Shown here: positions 47,780 to 58,163 of the stretch, piece after piece
Numbering within the stretch: the stretch's first letter is position 1
Layout: each line of letters opens with the position of its first letter
Source of the DNA: Arcuatula senhousia
Lineage: Eukaryota; Mollusca; Bivalvia; Mytilida; Mytilidae
NCBI GenBank assembly: GCA_963971305.1
Contig: OZ020304.1
Span: 310,001 to 374,000 of the forward strand
Direction of reading: 5' to 3'
Length of the DNA stretch: 64,000 bases
Translations under genes and position numbers: made by a program
Notes under the pieces: model-generated
Seen by the model: only the letters and a program-made list of their open reading frames with translations
Databases searched by the model: none
What the model was told of the DNA's origin: nothing

Positions 47780-49832
47780 CAAGGAGGCCTAACCGTTTAT
47801 CTAGAAATATGGTCCGTTAAAAGGTGTTTCACGGTTTTTGTGGTCCGTTAAAGTCGCCGTGACAGTCCGTTAACCAGGTATAATCGAGAAAAAACACTGA
47901 AGGTCAGTAATTAATTTGTTATATCATAATAAATACGCATTTTATACTTATAAAAATTACATCTGTCAAAATGAAAATGAATGACTGTTCGATACGATTT
48001 GCATTTGTGTAAAAATAGTTCTATAAAACTTCATAAAATGAAAAGGCGTGTGGCTCCTTAATATTTTAAAGGTCGCAAATGTAAACATGTTTACCTCATT
48101 TTTATCAATATCTCTTTTTATATAACAAAAAATATGTTTTGGTTGATATCCATAGAAAGTACAATAATGTATCAACATTCTGTTTAATTTTCAACGCTCT
48201 ATGTTATATAATTATTTTGTAATAGGGGAAAAGTTATAAAATATGGTCCGTTAAGGGCTGATGACATATTGTTTTGTCCGTTAAGTTGGTCCGTTAAGTG
48301 CCTGTGACAAAATATTATGACGTTTAATAACATAAATAGATAGAAGATTAAAATAGTTTTGTTTGATATGACATATCATAATTTTACTATATTAAAGGAC
48401 TGAACGCTTGTATACAGAAGAAAAGACAAAATTCATGTGGATTTATCGAAACTAAAATACATACATTAGAATATGCACGTCTAAAATGAACCATTGTCAA
48501 AAGGCTTTACTTGTAACACCATTCTAGATCATTCTACGAAACAACGGTATTGAAAACATACAATACATATGTATATAATATATGAAAGAAGCAATAAGCT
48601 AACTAATTATTAATAAATATAATGAAAACGGTTCAATACAGTCTGTTTTGGTTATTTATTTTAGGCAATGAAAAGAAAAAAGAACAAAAACAATGGAAAT
48701 AAAAAATATACATGTAAATGGAGAAAAATATCTAAATATGAAGGGATTTGTACCAAAGACACATTTTTGGAACTTTAGGCCGTACTGATATTTTTGTATA
48801 GTGTATTATGTTTCTTAGTTGTGCATGGTTGTTGATGTACGAATATATTTTTCCACATTTTAATTTAAAATTTTCATTAATTTATTGTTTTGTGTTTTTT
48901 TATCTACCATACTACATCTAACTTATTATTTTAGTTTTAATCAAGAGCATTGTATTTGCACTATTTTTTTTTCAATATCTCTCCTCAGCTGTCGCTTTTT
49001 ATATTTTTTTCATAAATAAATGTAACACTATATTATTCTATTTGTATCATACATGGAAGTATATCCAAATAAAACACATTTAAATGAAATTGATAATCGT
49101 GTTCAGATTTATTTCCATTGCCACAAACTCGTGTAAATATTTCATGTATTTTAGGCATTTATATTATATCAAAAATAATACAATAATTCTGGGAAACCAA
49201 TCATTAGAATCTTCTGAAAAAGATATCATCGATTTTGCCAGTTTTAATAATTGGGATTCGCTATATTAAGGTTTATTTCCATCAGACCTACATTTTCAAA
49301 ATGTGAGACATGCATCATTAACGGACCAAAAAAGTGTCACGTGCCTCTTAACTGACCAAGTTTCTCATAGTAATACCAATTTTGGCATTTTTGTCCCAAT
49401 ATTGATATTTTGGTCCAGAAAATCCTTCTCTTATGCTTTTCATTGTGCAAGTAGCACAATACTTACTACAAAAAAATGTTTCAATGACGAAAATAACGTA
49501 TTTTAATGCATTTTTCGTCATTATAAGGACACATTTTTGTAGAGGGTAGGTCTCCGCCTTTCCGTTTTGCGAAGAAGTGTCAAATCAAATCAAAATGGTT
49601 TTTGCGGAAAGTTTTTTGTGAATAACAACCATTTGGACACATCTATCACAAATTTCACTTATTTACTGTATTTTAGCCTCAGAGTTAATTTCGTAAAAAT
49701 AAATGATTTTTTGTTAATAAAACTACTTAACGGACTGCCTCGTGCAACATATAACGGACAAAACCGTAATGTTAACCTAAGGTAGAAACACGTAACGGAC
49801 AAAATGCCTCGATAAACGGTTAGGCCTCCTTG
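47780..49832. mobile_element. 2.05-kb non-autonomous TIR transposon with subterminal TCCGTTAA motifs
   Basis: CAAGGAGGCCTAACCGTTTA at 47780 is matched in inverse by TAAACGGTTAGGCCTCCTTG ending at 49832. Flanks are TTTAG and TTAAG, so a short TTA-type target duplication is possible. The left side carries five TCCGTTAA motifs, the right side at least four inverse AACGGAC motifs. The interior has no convincing transposase. Confidence 0.75.
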
Positions 49833-49849
49833 TTAAGAATTTTTGAGAA

Positions 49850-51040
49850 TCTACAATTGATTGACGCCGTTTCAAGGGTAACAACAATCGAAAGGCTTGA
49901 TTTCATTCCCGTCAATATTGACGTTAACAAAACTGAAAGAGGTTTGGTTGTACATATGAATGATCCAGCAAGAAAACGTTGCTTGTATGGAGTTCTATGT
50001 AAGTTCGGAATCCAATACTAGGTGGAAACGTCATTGTGATTGTTAATTAATCCTCCTTTGACAAGGTTGTTGCATAACTGTGGCGATTTTGCTTGACATT
50101 ATGTACAACCTGCATCAAATTCAGCTATTAATCAATCAAATTGAATATTCTTTTTTTGCAGGTACGACAACATATTTTTCATGTGATGTGGACAATGTCT
50201 TAGCAACATCAAGGTTTGTTGAAAAAGATGTTGCCCTGGTGCTCACCGAGCCATTTAAAGTCTAAAATTGTTAACCAACGATTTCACATATTTCATCCAC
50301 GCAGAAAGAACTTTCCTCAACTGAATCCATAACTGTTTTCAAATTATGGTTCCAATTAATTGATCTAGGCTTACAATTAGTTGGTCCTTTTGCCAAAACA
50401 TTGCAGAGTTGATCTAAAACGTCCACGATTTAGAGGTCCCCGTTAATGACGTGGCCAAAGAGACTCTATTTGGACTTGGGATTTGTCACAAAAACTGTCT
50501 GGTGGTTTAGCCCTCATGTTGTTGATTTGGAAATCCAACAAAACTTGATTGTACAGTTAAATACCTTAGGTGCAATGAATAAAAAAAAATGATGGGAACA
50601 CTTTTGTCTTTGAAATAAGGAGGGATATGTTCTGTAACAGATTTATGGTGTAAAATGTTTCCTAAATCTATGGCATCCAAACCTTTGATCCAAAACGGAA
50701 GAGAAGTGATAGAGCAATTATCCTTGTTATTCTCGTGTGGAACACTGACTAGTTTGAAGAAGTAAATATCTAATGTCAAGAACAATTGCTGTAAGCCGAC
50801 GTAGGTTGGATATGCAATGAGTCACTGAATTTTCGAGAAATTCTTTGTACAGTGTGTGAAGTTTAGAAAAAGGAAAAGAATACAATTTAGTGCCAATGTG
50901 ATGAATCACAAGAGGTTGTTTGATAGACGAAGTCAGCCCATTGGTAGACACGTCGTGTACCTTTGGTGAATTGTACTTCCGATATCCATGACTGCGTTCG
51001 CTTCTCTCTGACTGTGCAAAAAGATTCATCACATTCGCAT
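49850..51040 (-). pseudogene. Penelope-like element remnant, 5' part
   Basis: Minus frames include LPFWIKGLDAIDLGNILHHK, SVTEHIPPYFKDKSVPII and YRKYNSPKVHDVSTNG. I recognise the LGNILHHKSV...IPPYFK block from the N-terminal part of the same bivalve RT family. Many stops and shifts. It lies collinear with 46960-47720 across the TIR insertion. Confidence 0.5.
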
Positions 51041-51696
51041 CATTGCATCTTGGACTTGGTTAAGTTCCTTACAATTCCAATTTGTTATCGTTGCCACCAC
51101 AAGGTAATGCAGTACCTAACTTTCTGCTTTAGGTATAAATGATTGGTATTGTATCATGGTTATTTCTATTTGTTTGCATTCATTTGTTTTATTTGATTTC
51201 TATTTCTTAGTTGATATAAAGTAAAGCAACTGTTCATTAGAGCACATAATAGCTTTGAGTAACGAGTTTCCCTAATGATGATTACACAGCTTATGATATT
51301 TGATCAGTAAAGTTAACCTCCATTGATTTAGATCTCAATTAATTAAATTAGAAACATAATGTAGTAATTTCAAGAATTAACATTGATCGAAATCGAGTTT
51401 TTTCAACAAAACAACAAATGGATTATATTTTTAAGTTAATTGCTGTTCTCAGAGAGTAACTCAAAGAGCAGACCCAACATAATGAATAAATATCTTAGCG
51501 TTTACTTTTCATAAACTTATATTTGTGCTAAATATTAAATAAAACAGGAGGATAAATTAAAAGTAGCTAGGTAAGGGGTTATGTAAACCTTATTTTTCAA
51601 CAAATGCGTCATTAAAGACTTCGTTCTTGGAAGTTGGCAGTTACAATATGAAACTATGAAAATACCGGCTTGATAACTTGCCCTTTATGTTCAAAA
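51041..51696 (+). promoter_or_regulatory. Upstream region of the DEG/ENaC gene
   Basis: AT-rich sequence between the RT remnant and the first coding exon. It should contain the promoter and 5'UTR if 51697 is the true start, but I see no clear TATA box or initiator that I would defend. Confidence 0.25.
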
Positions 51697-51876
51697 ATGG
51701 AATCAAACAAAAAATCTTTAGAGAAGGAACTAAAGAAAGCATGTGAAGAGCTCGAAAAAGAAGTAAATTCATCCAAGGATAGAAGTGAAATCGGAATGTG
51801 GAAATATTTTAGTCAAACAACTGGATTTCACGGATTAAATAAAATAACTTTTGAATCACAGGAACGTAGGAAAATA
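51697..51876 (+). CDS. DEG/ENaC exon 1
   Basis: ATG at 51697, 60 codons starting MESNKKSLEKELKKACEELE (likely coiled coil), then MWKYFSQTTGFHGLNKITFE and SQERRKI. The best donor is ATA|GTATGA, phase 0; reading on gives a stop at once (GTA TGA). The next exon needs phase 2, so a micro-exon, a different border or a sequencing error is possible. Confidence 0.7.
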
Positions 51877-54800
51877 GTATGAAGGTAACAGTTTTGTTTG
51901 TTCTGCTAGACAAGCTTATACAATGTATTTTAATTTGCTTCGTATTACAAGTATGCGCTTTATAGCTTTGTTTTGTTTTTCAAAGAAGAAGCAGAGGCAC
52001 AAATGGGGCATTCGAGTGTCAAAAGTCCAAAAAGGCATCGACAGAGGCACACATGGGGCATTCGAGTGTCAAAAGTCTGAAAGGGCATCGACAAAACAAG
52101 TAAACACGAACGAGAAAACGAAGAAACACAAAACGTTAACATAAAAAAACACAATATCAATCAAACAGTAATCAACGTCGCAAACTCAAGTCGTAACGAG
52201 AGGGAACCCGGAACCCGGAAGAGTTAACAGTTCCTACTTGCTATAGTGCACCCGATCCGCTGCCAAATTTCAATTCAGTGTGTCAAATCCAGTTAAGGAA
52301 GACAAAACAAAACCAAATGACAAATTGAAAATACTTTTATCAACAAAAGTAGTATAGTTTTCCAACACTATTTTGAAATAGATTTATTTCATACGCCCCC
52401 TTCTACCGATCAAATTATTAAACTCATTATTATATTTCTAGTGTTTGCTGGGCATCAGTGTGGCTTACATGTGCCGTGTTTCTAATATACACAGTGGTTA
52501 CTGAATTGAATAATTACTACAGTTACCCAACAACATCTAACACGTTCATAGAACTAAATGACCGACTTCCGTTTCCGGCAGTTACCATCTGCAATATGAG
52601 TCCGAGAAGAAAGAGTTTCTTCAAAACTGACACAAAAACTACAAATTTATACATGAAAACAAGTGCGTTGTACTGGGCTAGCACAAAGATTAATTGGAGT
52701 GACCCTTTTTATATGGAGGAAGGGTACTTTAACACAACATACCTGAGTGATATCGTTGCCCAATCAAAAGACCTAAAAGACTTTGCGTTTTTGATATATT
52801 TTGACGGTGAGGAAATAAATGAGTTTTTACCGGTGTATACCGATATGGGTCTCTGTTTAAGATTTAATGCAGAAGGAACCATTTACACCAGCAAGCACGG
52901 AGCCTTGTATAATCTCCATGTTTACATGAATGTAATGACTTACTTTGATTACTTCAGTCATATGTTGTCCTCGGGAGTTAAGGTAATAAACCGAAAACTA
53001 TTATTTCAATGTGCCGTTTATTAATCTATTTTATTCTTATTTTATTACATTGCTGTATTTCTTATTTATTCAAAATACAAGATACTACAACTAAAATGTG
53101 TTTGAGTTTCAAGTTCATAGTTTCAAACATCTCTGTTTAGCTTATTCTGCAAACTAGATGCTGACATTATTCATTTAACAGTAAAACAAGATAGAGTAAC
53201 GATGGAACATTCGAATATAGTAGAAAACAAAAAGTCACCAAATAATCAGCGGACACAAAAGACAATGGAAACGACAACCAGCAACGCGGTATCAATTTTT
53301 TAAATTGCCGTTTCTTTGATATTGGTTTTTTTCTCGTACACTTATTCCACATCTCTTTATCGTCTATCAAGCCAAAAAGAAGAACTCGGGTGCATTTTTC
53401 TTTTCCTAATGTTTGGTATTTGTGAATGTATTAGTGCTGAAATAGTTTAATAATAAACATTTTTTCGGAATTGCAGATTGCAGTTCACGATCCACAGGTA
53501 GATCCAATAATGGTCAATGAAGGAATAGTTCTTCAGCCCGGTACAGAGGGATATATCGAAATTAGTAGAAACGAGGTCGGTATATAAAAACGATGGAAAG
53601 TGAACACTTTATACTAGTTATCTAAATCCAGAATTATTTAATGGTTAACAATTTGCGGCATTTTCCTTTTTTTTGCTTACGCCGCAACGCGGAGCAGGGA
53701 CATAGAAATGCCGGGCGTCCTCCGTGCGTCCGTCCGTCACACTTTTTTCGTAACAGTTTTTCAGCAACTATTACTCATAGGCTTTTGATATTTGGTATGC
53801 AGCTACAGGTAGGGATCCCATGGTTGGATGCGTTTTTAGATCTTTCGCCCATCTTCTTCCTGTCTAACGAGACGAATTAGATTTTTCCTACTCAACGGGA
53901 AGGGGACCTAGAATCTGTTCCTGTTATAATTTTGTCGACACGTGCGATTGCTGGCTTACATCTATCTGCCTGGCATTTTATATCTTAATTTGTTTTTATA
54001 CATGTACCAAATTTTCATCTCTTCAAAATAGAAAATGTGTAAATCATCCTATAGAACTTCAGAATATAAGTGTTTTAATTTGGCTATAGGACTTTATCGG
54101 CAATTTGCGTCAATTTCCTTTGATGCTTGCTGGTTGAGATAACTTGTATCACATACTGGCTGTGATACAAAAAATAACAGGTCACTTCCAAGGAGGCGCG
54201 TGACGTTGATATGCATAAAAGTCGCGCGCATATGTTCTTTCCCGTCAATTTCAATCCCCGAAATCTTACTGTGTTAGACTCTCTTTCGGAGATTGCGTCA
54301 ATTTATGAATGAAAATATTGGAACGTCATTTGTGAAATTTTCACATCACCGATCATCACCGCCTACGCTAAAACAGATTTTTAATTAAATGAAATTATTA
54401 GGAAATAAGAATTTGGTCATGAATACAACGATATTGCCGTTAATTTTTTATTTACTGCAGCAGCTGTAATGCATAATAGAAGATAATGAAATGTAAAATA
54501 GGTGTACACGACACAACCTACAATATAAACGACAATTTAAAAAAATCCACAATGGAAAATAGCCAGTAGCCTCCAATGTGACTCATTTGGCCCTGGATTG
54601 AAAACAAACCATATATGATTCAAGCCCAATCCTAAAGTGCAATGAAAGACCCTCTTCTTGACAAAAAACAATAAACATAAATTTGACGAAATACAAACAT
54701 AAGCTTTGATAAAGATTCCTGACTTACGACAGGCACATTTAAAATGTGGCGGGGTTAAACATTTTTTTTGTGCCAACCTTCCCCTATTGATAATCAATAA

Positions 54801-57800
54801 CAAAGCACAAACTAACACACAGTAAAATCAAATCAATAGAAGATTCAACAAGAGAGAACCTGAGACATAGAACAAAAACAAATTAACGGGACGTAGAGAT
54901 ACTCACTTGAGAACACTCGAAGTTACTGAAAGCTAGCTAAGACGCATCTATCGACTGGTGTAAAAAAAAAATCAAGTATGTCGATTTTAATTCCAACACA
55001 ACACGTCAAACAATTAATGATTTGGTGATGTAAGCGACACACGTTACCGCTGTAATGCTAAAATTACATAAGTATAAAAAGGCAATTAACATTTTTAAAA
55101 AGTATAAAATCATCAATATCTTTACCAAAAAAGACTAAATTCAAAGATTTTACTAAAGTTTCCATTTCATAAACTTTATTCCATAAAGTTTTAAGCCAGT
55201 TGTTTTCATTCCCAAAGGATTTTTAAAAAAAAATATTTGCTTTATGAACAACATTACCGTAGAAATTGGGATGGGATATTCCGTTTACAATCAAAATTGG
55301 ACGTGTGCAGTTACATAAATTTTGTCCATAAGGTATAGATATTTATGATAAAACTTAGTAAACGACTTCAATAATGTGTGGTAACGATATCCTTGTTTTA
55401 GTAATTTTTTGTGTAATACACCGGTTTTTGGGCAAGCCTTATGGAATCTATAGAGAAGTGATGATTTTCGCGTTATTTTCAGTCTAGACGGAGTGTTCTT
55501 CCTGCATCCAGTCTGGAAAAAAATGTTTATTTTCTACATTACTTTTCTATATTGTTTTTATATTTGTTAACATGATATACACTTTTATAAATCTCCATTT
55601 TTATTGGCATTTTATATGCCAGCACAAGTTTTTTTTTTATTCCTTTGCATTTTACATGACGAACTATTTGGTAAAGGCGATAGAATATACATTATGTATT
55701 CATCTATTACTTGATTGGTTCGTATAAATATATCTCTTATTTGATTGCTCAATGCAAGGATTCTATCTTCCCATTTATAAATTCAGTACACAATACACAT
55801 CATTGAGATGAGTGCATTTAGATCGAAGGGTGTTTCAATCGATACCGTTTGTACACGATACCTGTCTTGTATTTGCAATTGCGTTTATTAACTTTGAGAG
55901 CATCTGCATGACGATCCTTTCTTCGCTCACCAAAATTTTCATTTTGCAAACGTTTTGAACAATATACTTTAACAGAGAATAAATCTATATTTTGCTTGCC
56001 TTTAAACGCTTTAGCGCTCTGATTATCATTAAAATCAGACACATATTGCAGATCCGAATATATCTTACCAACTGTAAAATATATACTTTGTAAAACGGAG
56101 CAAGTGGTACATCTCTCTCTAGAAAAAGAAAATGAACACTAGGAAATCAAAAGTCATCCCGTTTATCATATATTTTAGTGTGTAATTTTCCATTGATAAT
56201 ACCTAAATCTAGATCTAAAAATATGGACATCTATCACCGGTAAGGTTAGATTTAATCAAAGTTAATTTTTGTGATATATTTTCATAATAGAATTAGAAAA
56301 TGTGAGATTGTTTAGTGAAAAAATGTCGTCTAAATATCTGTATGTATTATTAAAAGTTTCAATGAGATGTTGTTTGTTGGGATCTTTTTGAAGTTTCGCC
56401 ATAAATTGGGATTCATAATGTAATGTATTGTTACTATATTGTTCAGTACAAATTCCTACCAGAACCATATACTGCCTTTGGAAACAGAACATGTGTGGAC
56501 ATACCTAGCTACAGCTCTAACAATTGTCATCTAAAATGTTGGAATGGTATAATTCAAAAACAGTGTGGTTGTACTGATTTCCTCTCAGGTAATTTATCAA
56601 TCGTCATTACGGTATTACCTAATGTCAAAAGAAAAAAAAATCATTTGCTCCCAAATCATTCAAATTAAAATTAAATTGCATTTTTTTCGAAAAAATTTGT
56701 CTATCAAAGACTAAAAAACTTTAGAGCTAAGAGGCAAAGTGAAAATAAAATATGAAGTGCACAATTCACATCCAAATAAAAACAAATATAAATTGGCAGA
56801 CGGAATTTTGTGGAGACAACAGAACTACATTTTACTTTAATAGAAAATTGTTCTAAGCATTTCTATTTTCATTCACTACAATCAACATAATGTCTAATAA
56901 TTTTCAGATAACGACACATTCTGCTCCTACCGTGATTACCTCGAATGTTCAAACCCAACTTTCTGTAAGTTGCATTAAATAAAACTCACATAACCCACAT
57001 AACCCACCCATGACACCGAACATTCTGTAAGGTTAGCCTAAACATATGACACATATCACCCCCGACACTCTGTAAGTGTAGCGTAATCAAACAAACTCTA
57101 CATTCTTTAAGCTGAGCTTTAGACTTGTCAAATCCAACTTTCTGTAAGACTTAGGTTAGTTTTAATGTATCGAACCAAAGTTTCTTGGTTCTGCTTAAAC
57201 CCCTCAAACTCACCAGGCTGTACATGTAGGTTAAAATTAAACTAACTAAATCAGCATTCTGCATGTTAAGCTTAAATTCATCAAACTTAACATTTTTTAA
57301 GGTATAAGCTTAATATCATGAACCCAACATTCCTTAAATAAAGGTAGTAACAAAAATACCGAACTTGAATGATCACTGAATCTCATTGTCCAGAGAAACT
57401 GACAAAAACTAATCAGTCATACCGCAGAATTGGTGGATCGCAATGGTCCTGACTTGGTACAGGCATTTCAAACGAAATGATGGGTTAAACCAGGTTTTAT
57501 GGCGCCAAACCTCCCTCTTCCATTGCGATCTTAGGATCCGGTAATGACCATAGAACACAACATAGTTGTGAGACACAATGGGGATAAATAAGCTTTAATT
57601 CAATCTCTAAAACTCAACATTCTATTAGATGTATGTTTGTTTTTAAAATATATTCATAGCAAACCTTTGAAAAGTGGCCTTTCATGTTAAGAAATCCTTT
57701 TTGTTACGGAACAGATTTGAATGTTAAAAGCCCAAAAGGGCAGAGACACTATTATTAAACACGAACGAAACCATAAGCCATTCGTACCATTTTGCTTCTG

Positions 57801-58163
57801 TAGTTCAAAACCTATGAAAGTTTAACTGTATAAATGTACTATTAAAGCCGCCTTTCTTACTTGATCTTATTTTTGCTATTGAAAATTCTTTATGTTGCAA
57901 ACCCATTATTTATATTTCGATCAACTTTAAATAATGAAATGTTTAGGGACTCTACTTATGACATACCACACAGAATCAATATATGTGTAACCTGTAATTT
58001 TTATAGGGACTCTACTTATGACATACCACACAGAATCATGTGACTGTCCTCTGGAATGTAACTATAGAAAGTACGGTTATACATTTTCCACGGGACAATT
58101 TCCCTCTGATTTCTTTGCTGAACAGTTCAGAAACATACTAGGATGGGATAAATCGTTTACCAA
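51697..58163 (+). CDS. DEG/ENaC (ASIC-like) sodium channel, 5' part in six exons
   Basis: The start ATG at 51697 opens a 60-codon exon with an intracellular helix and the gating HG motif (SQTTGFHGLNKI). Next come TM1 (VWLTCAVFLIYTVV), the post-TM1 motif FPAVTICN, a finger/thumb region with GLCLRFN, and Cys-rich segments (KCWNGIIQKQCGC, SCDCPLECNYRKYGYTFS). This order is diagnostic for the DEG/ENaC superfamily: trimeric, amiloride-type, plasma-membrane Na+ channels gated by protons, peptides or other ligands. The subtype cannot be called here. The palm end, TM2 and C-terminus lie beyond the window. Exon 6 is followed by a donor array running off the window. The exon 1-exon 2 phase does not match as read. 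Confidence 0.85.
51985..52170. repeat. Dispersed repeat with a ~53-bp duplication
   Basis: AGAGGCACAAATGGGGCATT and the following GTGTCAAAAGTCC are present twice in tandem, then ACACGAACGAGAAAACG. Related to 7690-7865 and 57705-57775. Confidence 0.55.
52442..52982 (+). CDS. DEG/ENaC exon 2: TM1 and proximal ectodomain
   Basis: After TTTCTAG, one base plus 180 codons: VCWASVWLTCAVFLIYTVVT (TM1), NDRLPFPAVTICNMSPRR, then ectodomain through DMGLCLRFNAEG and SHMLSSGVK. It ends GTTAAG|GTAATA in phase 0. A further stop-free reading past the donor gives a short tail ending at 53024. Confidence 0.85.
53477..53575 (+). CDS. DEG/ENaC exon 3
   Basis: Between TTGCAG and GTCGGT, IAVHDPQVDPIMVNEGIVLQ then PGTEGYIEISRNE. 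The VHDP...PG pattern is typical of the ASIC/DEG palm and beta-ball region. Phase 0 both sides. Confidence 0.8.
53665..53930 (+). mobile_element. Helentron-like repeat fragment
   Basis: CTTACGCCGCAACGCGGAGC start, GCGTCCGTCCGTCACAC tract, then a core with TTTTTCAGCAACTATTACTC and TTGATATTTGGTATGCAGC, related to 15200-15370. Confidence 0.45.
53931..55140. other. Channel-gene intron with a dispersed repeat
   Basis: 54700-54800 is an inverted copy of the repeat at 44870-44965 (GATTCCTGACTTACGACAGG, GTGGCGGGGTTAAAC). Otherwise AT-rich with nothing recognised. Confidence 0.45.
55150..56440 (-). pseudogene. Penelope-like reverse transcriptase remnant in channel-gene intron
   Basis: The minus strand near 56262-56420 reads YESQFMAKLQKDPNKQHLIE and FNNTYRYLDDIFSLNN, a clear RT YLDD box. 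Later frames give FLERDVPLAPFYKVYI and, beyond an interruption, LLKQGYRYHTLLKSFTKFYH. The motifs are in family order but in several phases with stops. It ends only a few bases before exon 4 at 56447. Confidence 0.65.
56447..56588 (+). CDS. DEG/ENaC exon 4: Cys-rich ectodomain
   Basis: After TTGTTCAG, YKFLPEPYTAFGNRTCVDIP, then SSNNCHLKCWNGIIQKQCGC and TDFLS, ending in phase 1 at TCAG|GTAATT. The LPEP and QCGC motifs are hallmarks of the family. Confidence 0.85.
56908..56964 (+). CDS. DEG/ENaC exon 5
   Basis: After TTTTCAG, DNDTFCSYRDYLECSNPTF, ending TTTCT|GTAAGT. Phases 1 in, 1 out. A decayed donor-like array follows. Confidence 0.75.
56945..57350 (+). repeat. Decayed tandem array resembling the exon-5 donor
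   Basis: After AACCCAACTTTCT|GTAAGTTG come diverged versions: CCGAACATTCTGTAAGGTTAG, CCGACACTCTGTAAGTGTAG, ACTCTACATTCTTTAAGCTG, TCCAACTTTCTGTAAGACTT, AATCAGCATTCTGCATGTTAA, ACTTAACATTTTTTAAGGTA and CCCAACATTCCTTAAATAAA. Spacing varies (about 35-60 bp). Read by eye, not aligned. Confidence 0.55.
57440..57610. repeat. Dispersed repeat, ATCGCAATGGTCCT family, second copy
   Basis: GGATCGCAATGGTCCTGACT through CTTCCATTGCGATCTTAGG; compare 43185-43400. Confidence 0.55.
57940..58038 (+). repeat. Duplicated acceptor of channel-gene exon 6 (60-bp unit, 2 copies)
   Basis: TTTAGGGACTCTACTTATGA at 57942 and TATAGGGACTCTACTTATGA at 58002, exactly 60 bp apart, each with an AG acceptor and about 32 exon bases. 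The second is used in the model. Confidence 0.85.
58007..58163 (+). CDS. DEG/ENaC exon 6
   Basis: Enters in phase 1 and reads WTLLMTYHTESCDCPLECNY, then RKYGYTFSTGQFPSDFFAEQ and FRNILGWDKSFTK, ending ACCAA|GTAAGT in phase 2. The CDCPLEC motif and the following FPS are conserved in ASIC/DEG channels. Both borders are duplicated. Confidence 0.85.

Noticed and set aside
49830..50021. Short plus-strand frame MLRIFENLQLIDAVSRVTT
   Set aside because: Lies antisense to a Penelope-like remnant next to a TIR end; too short and without known motifs.
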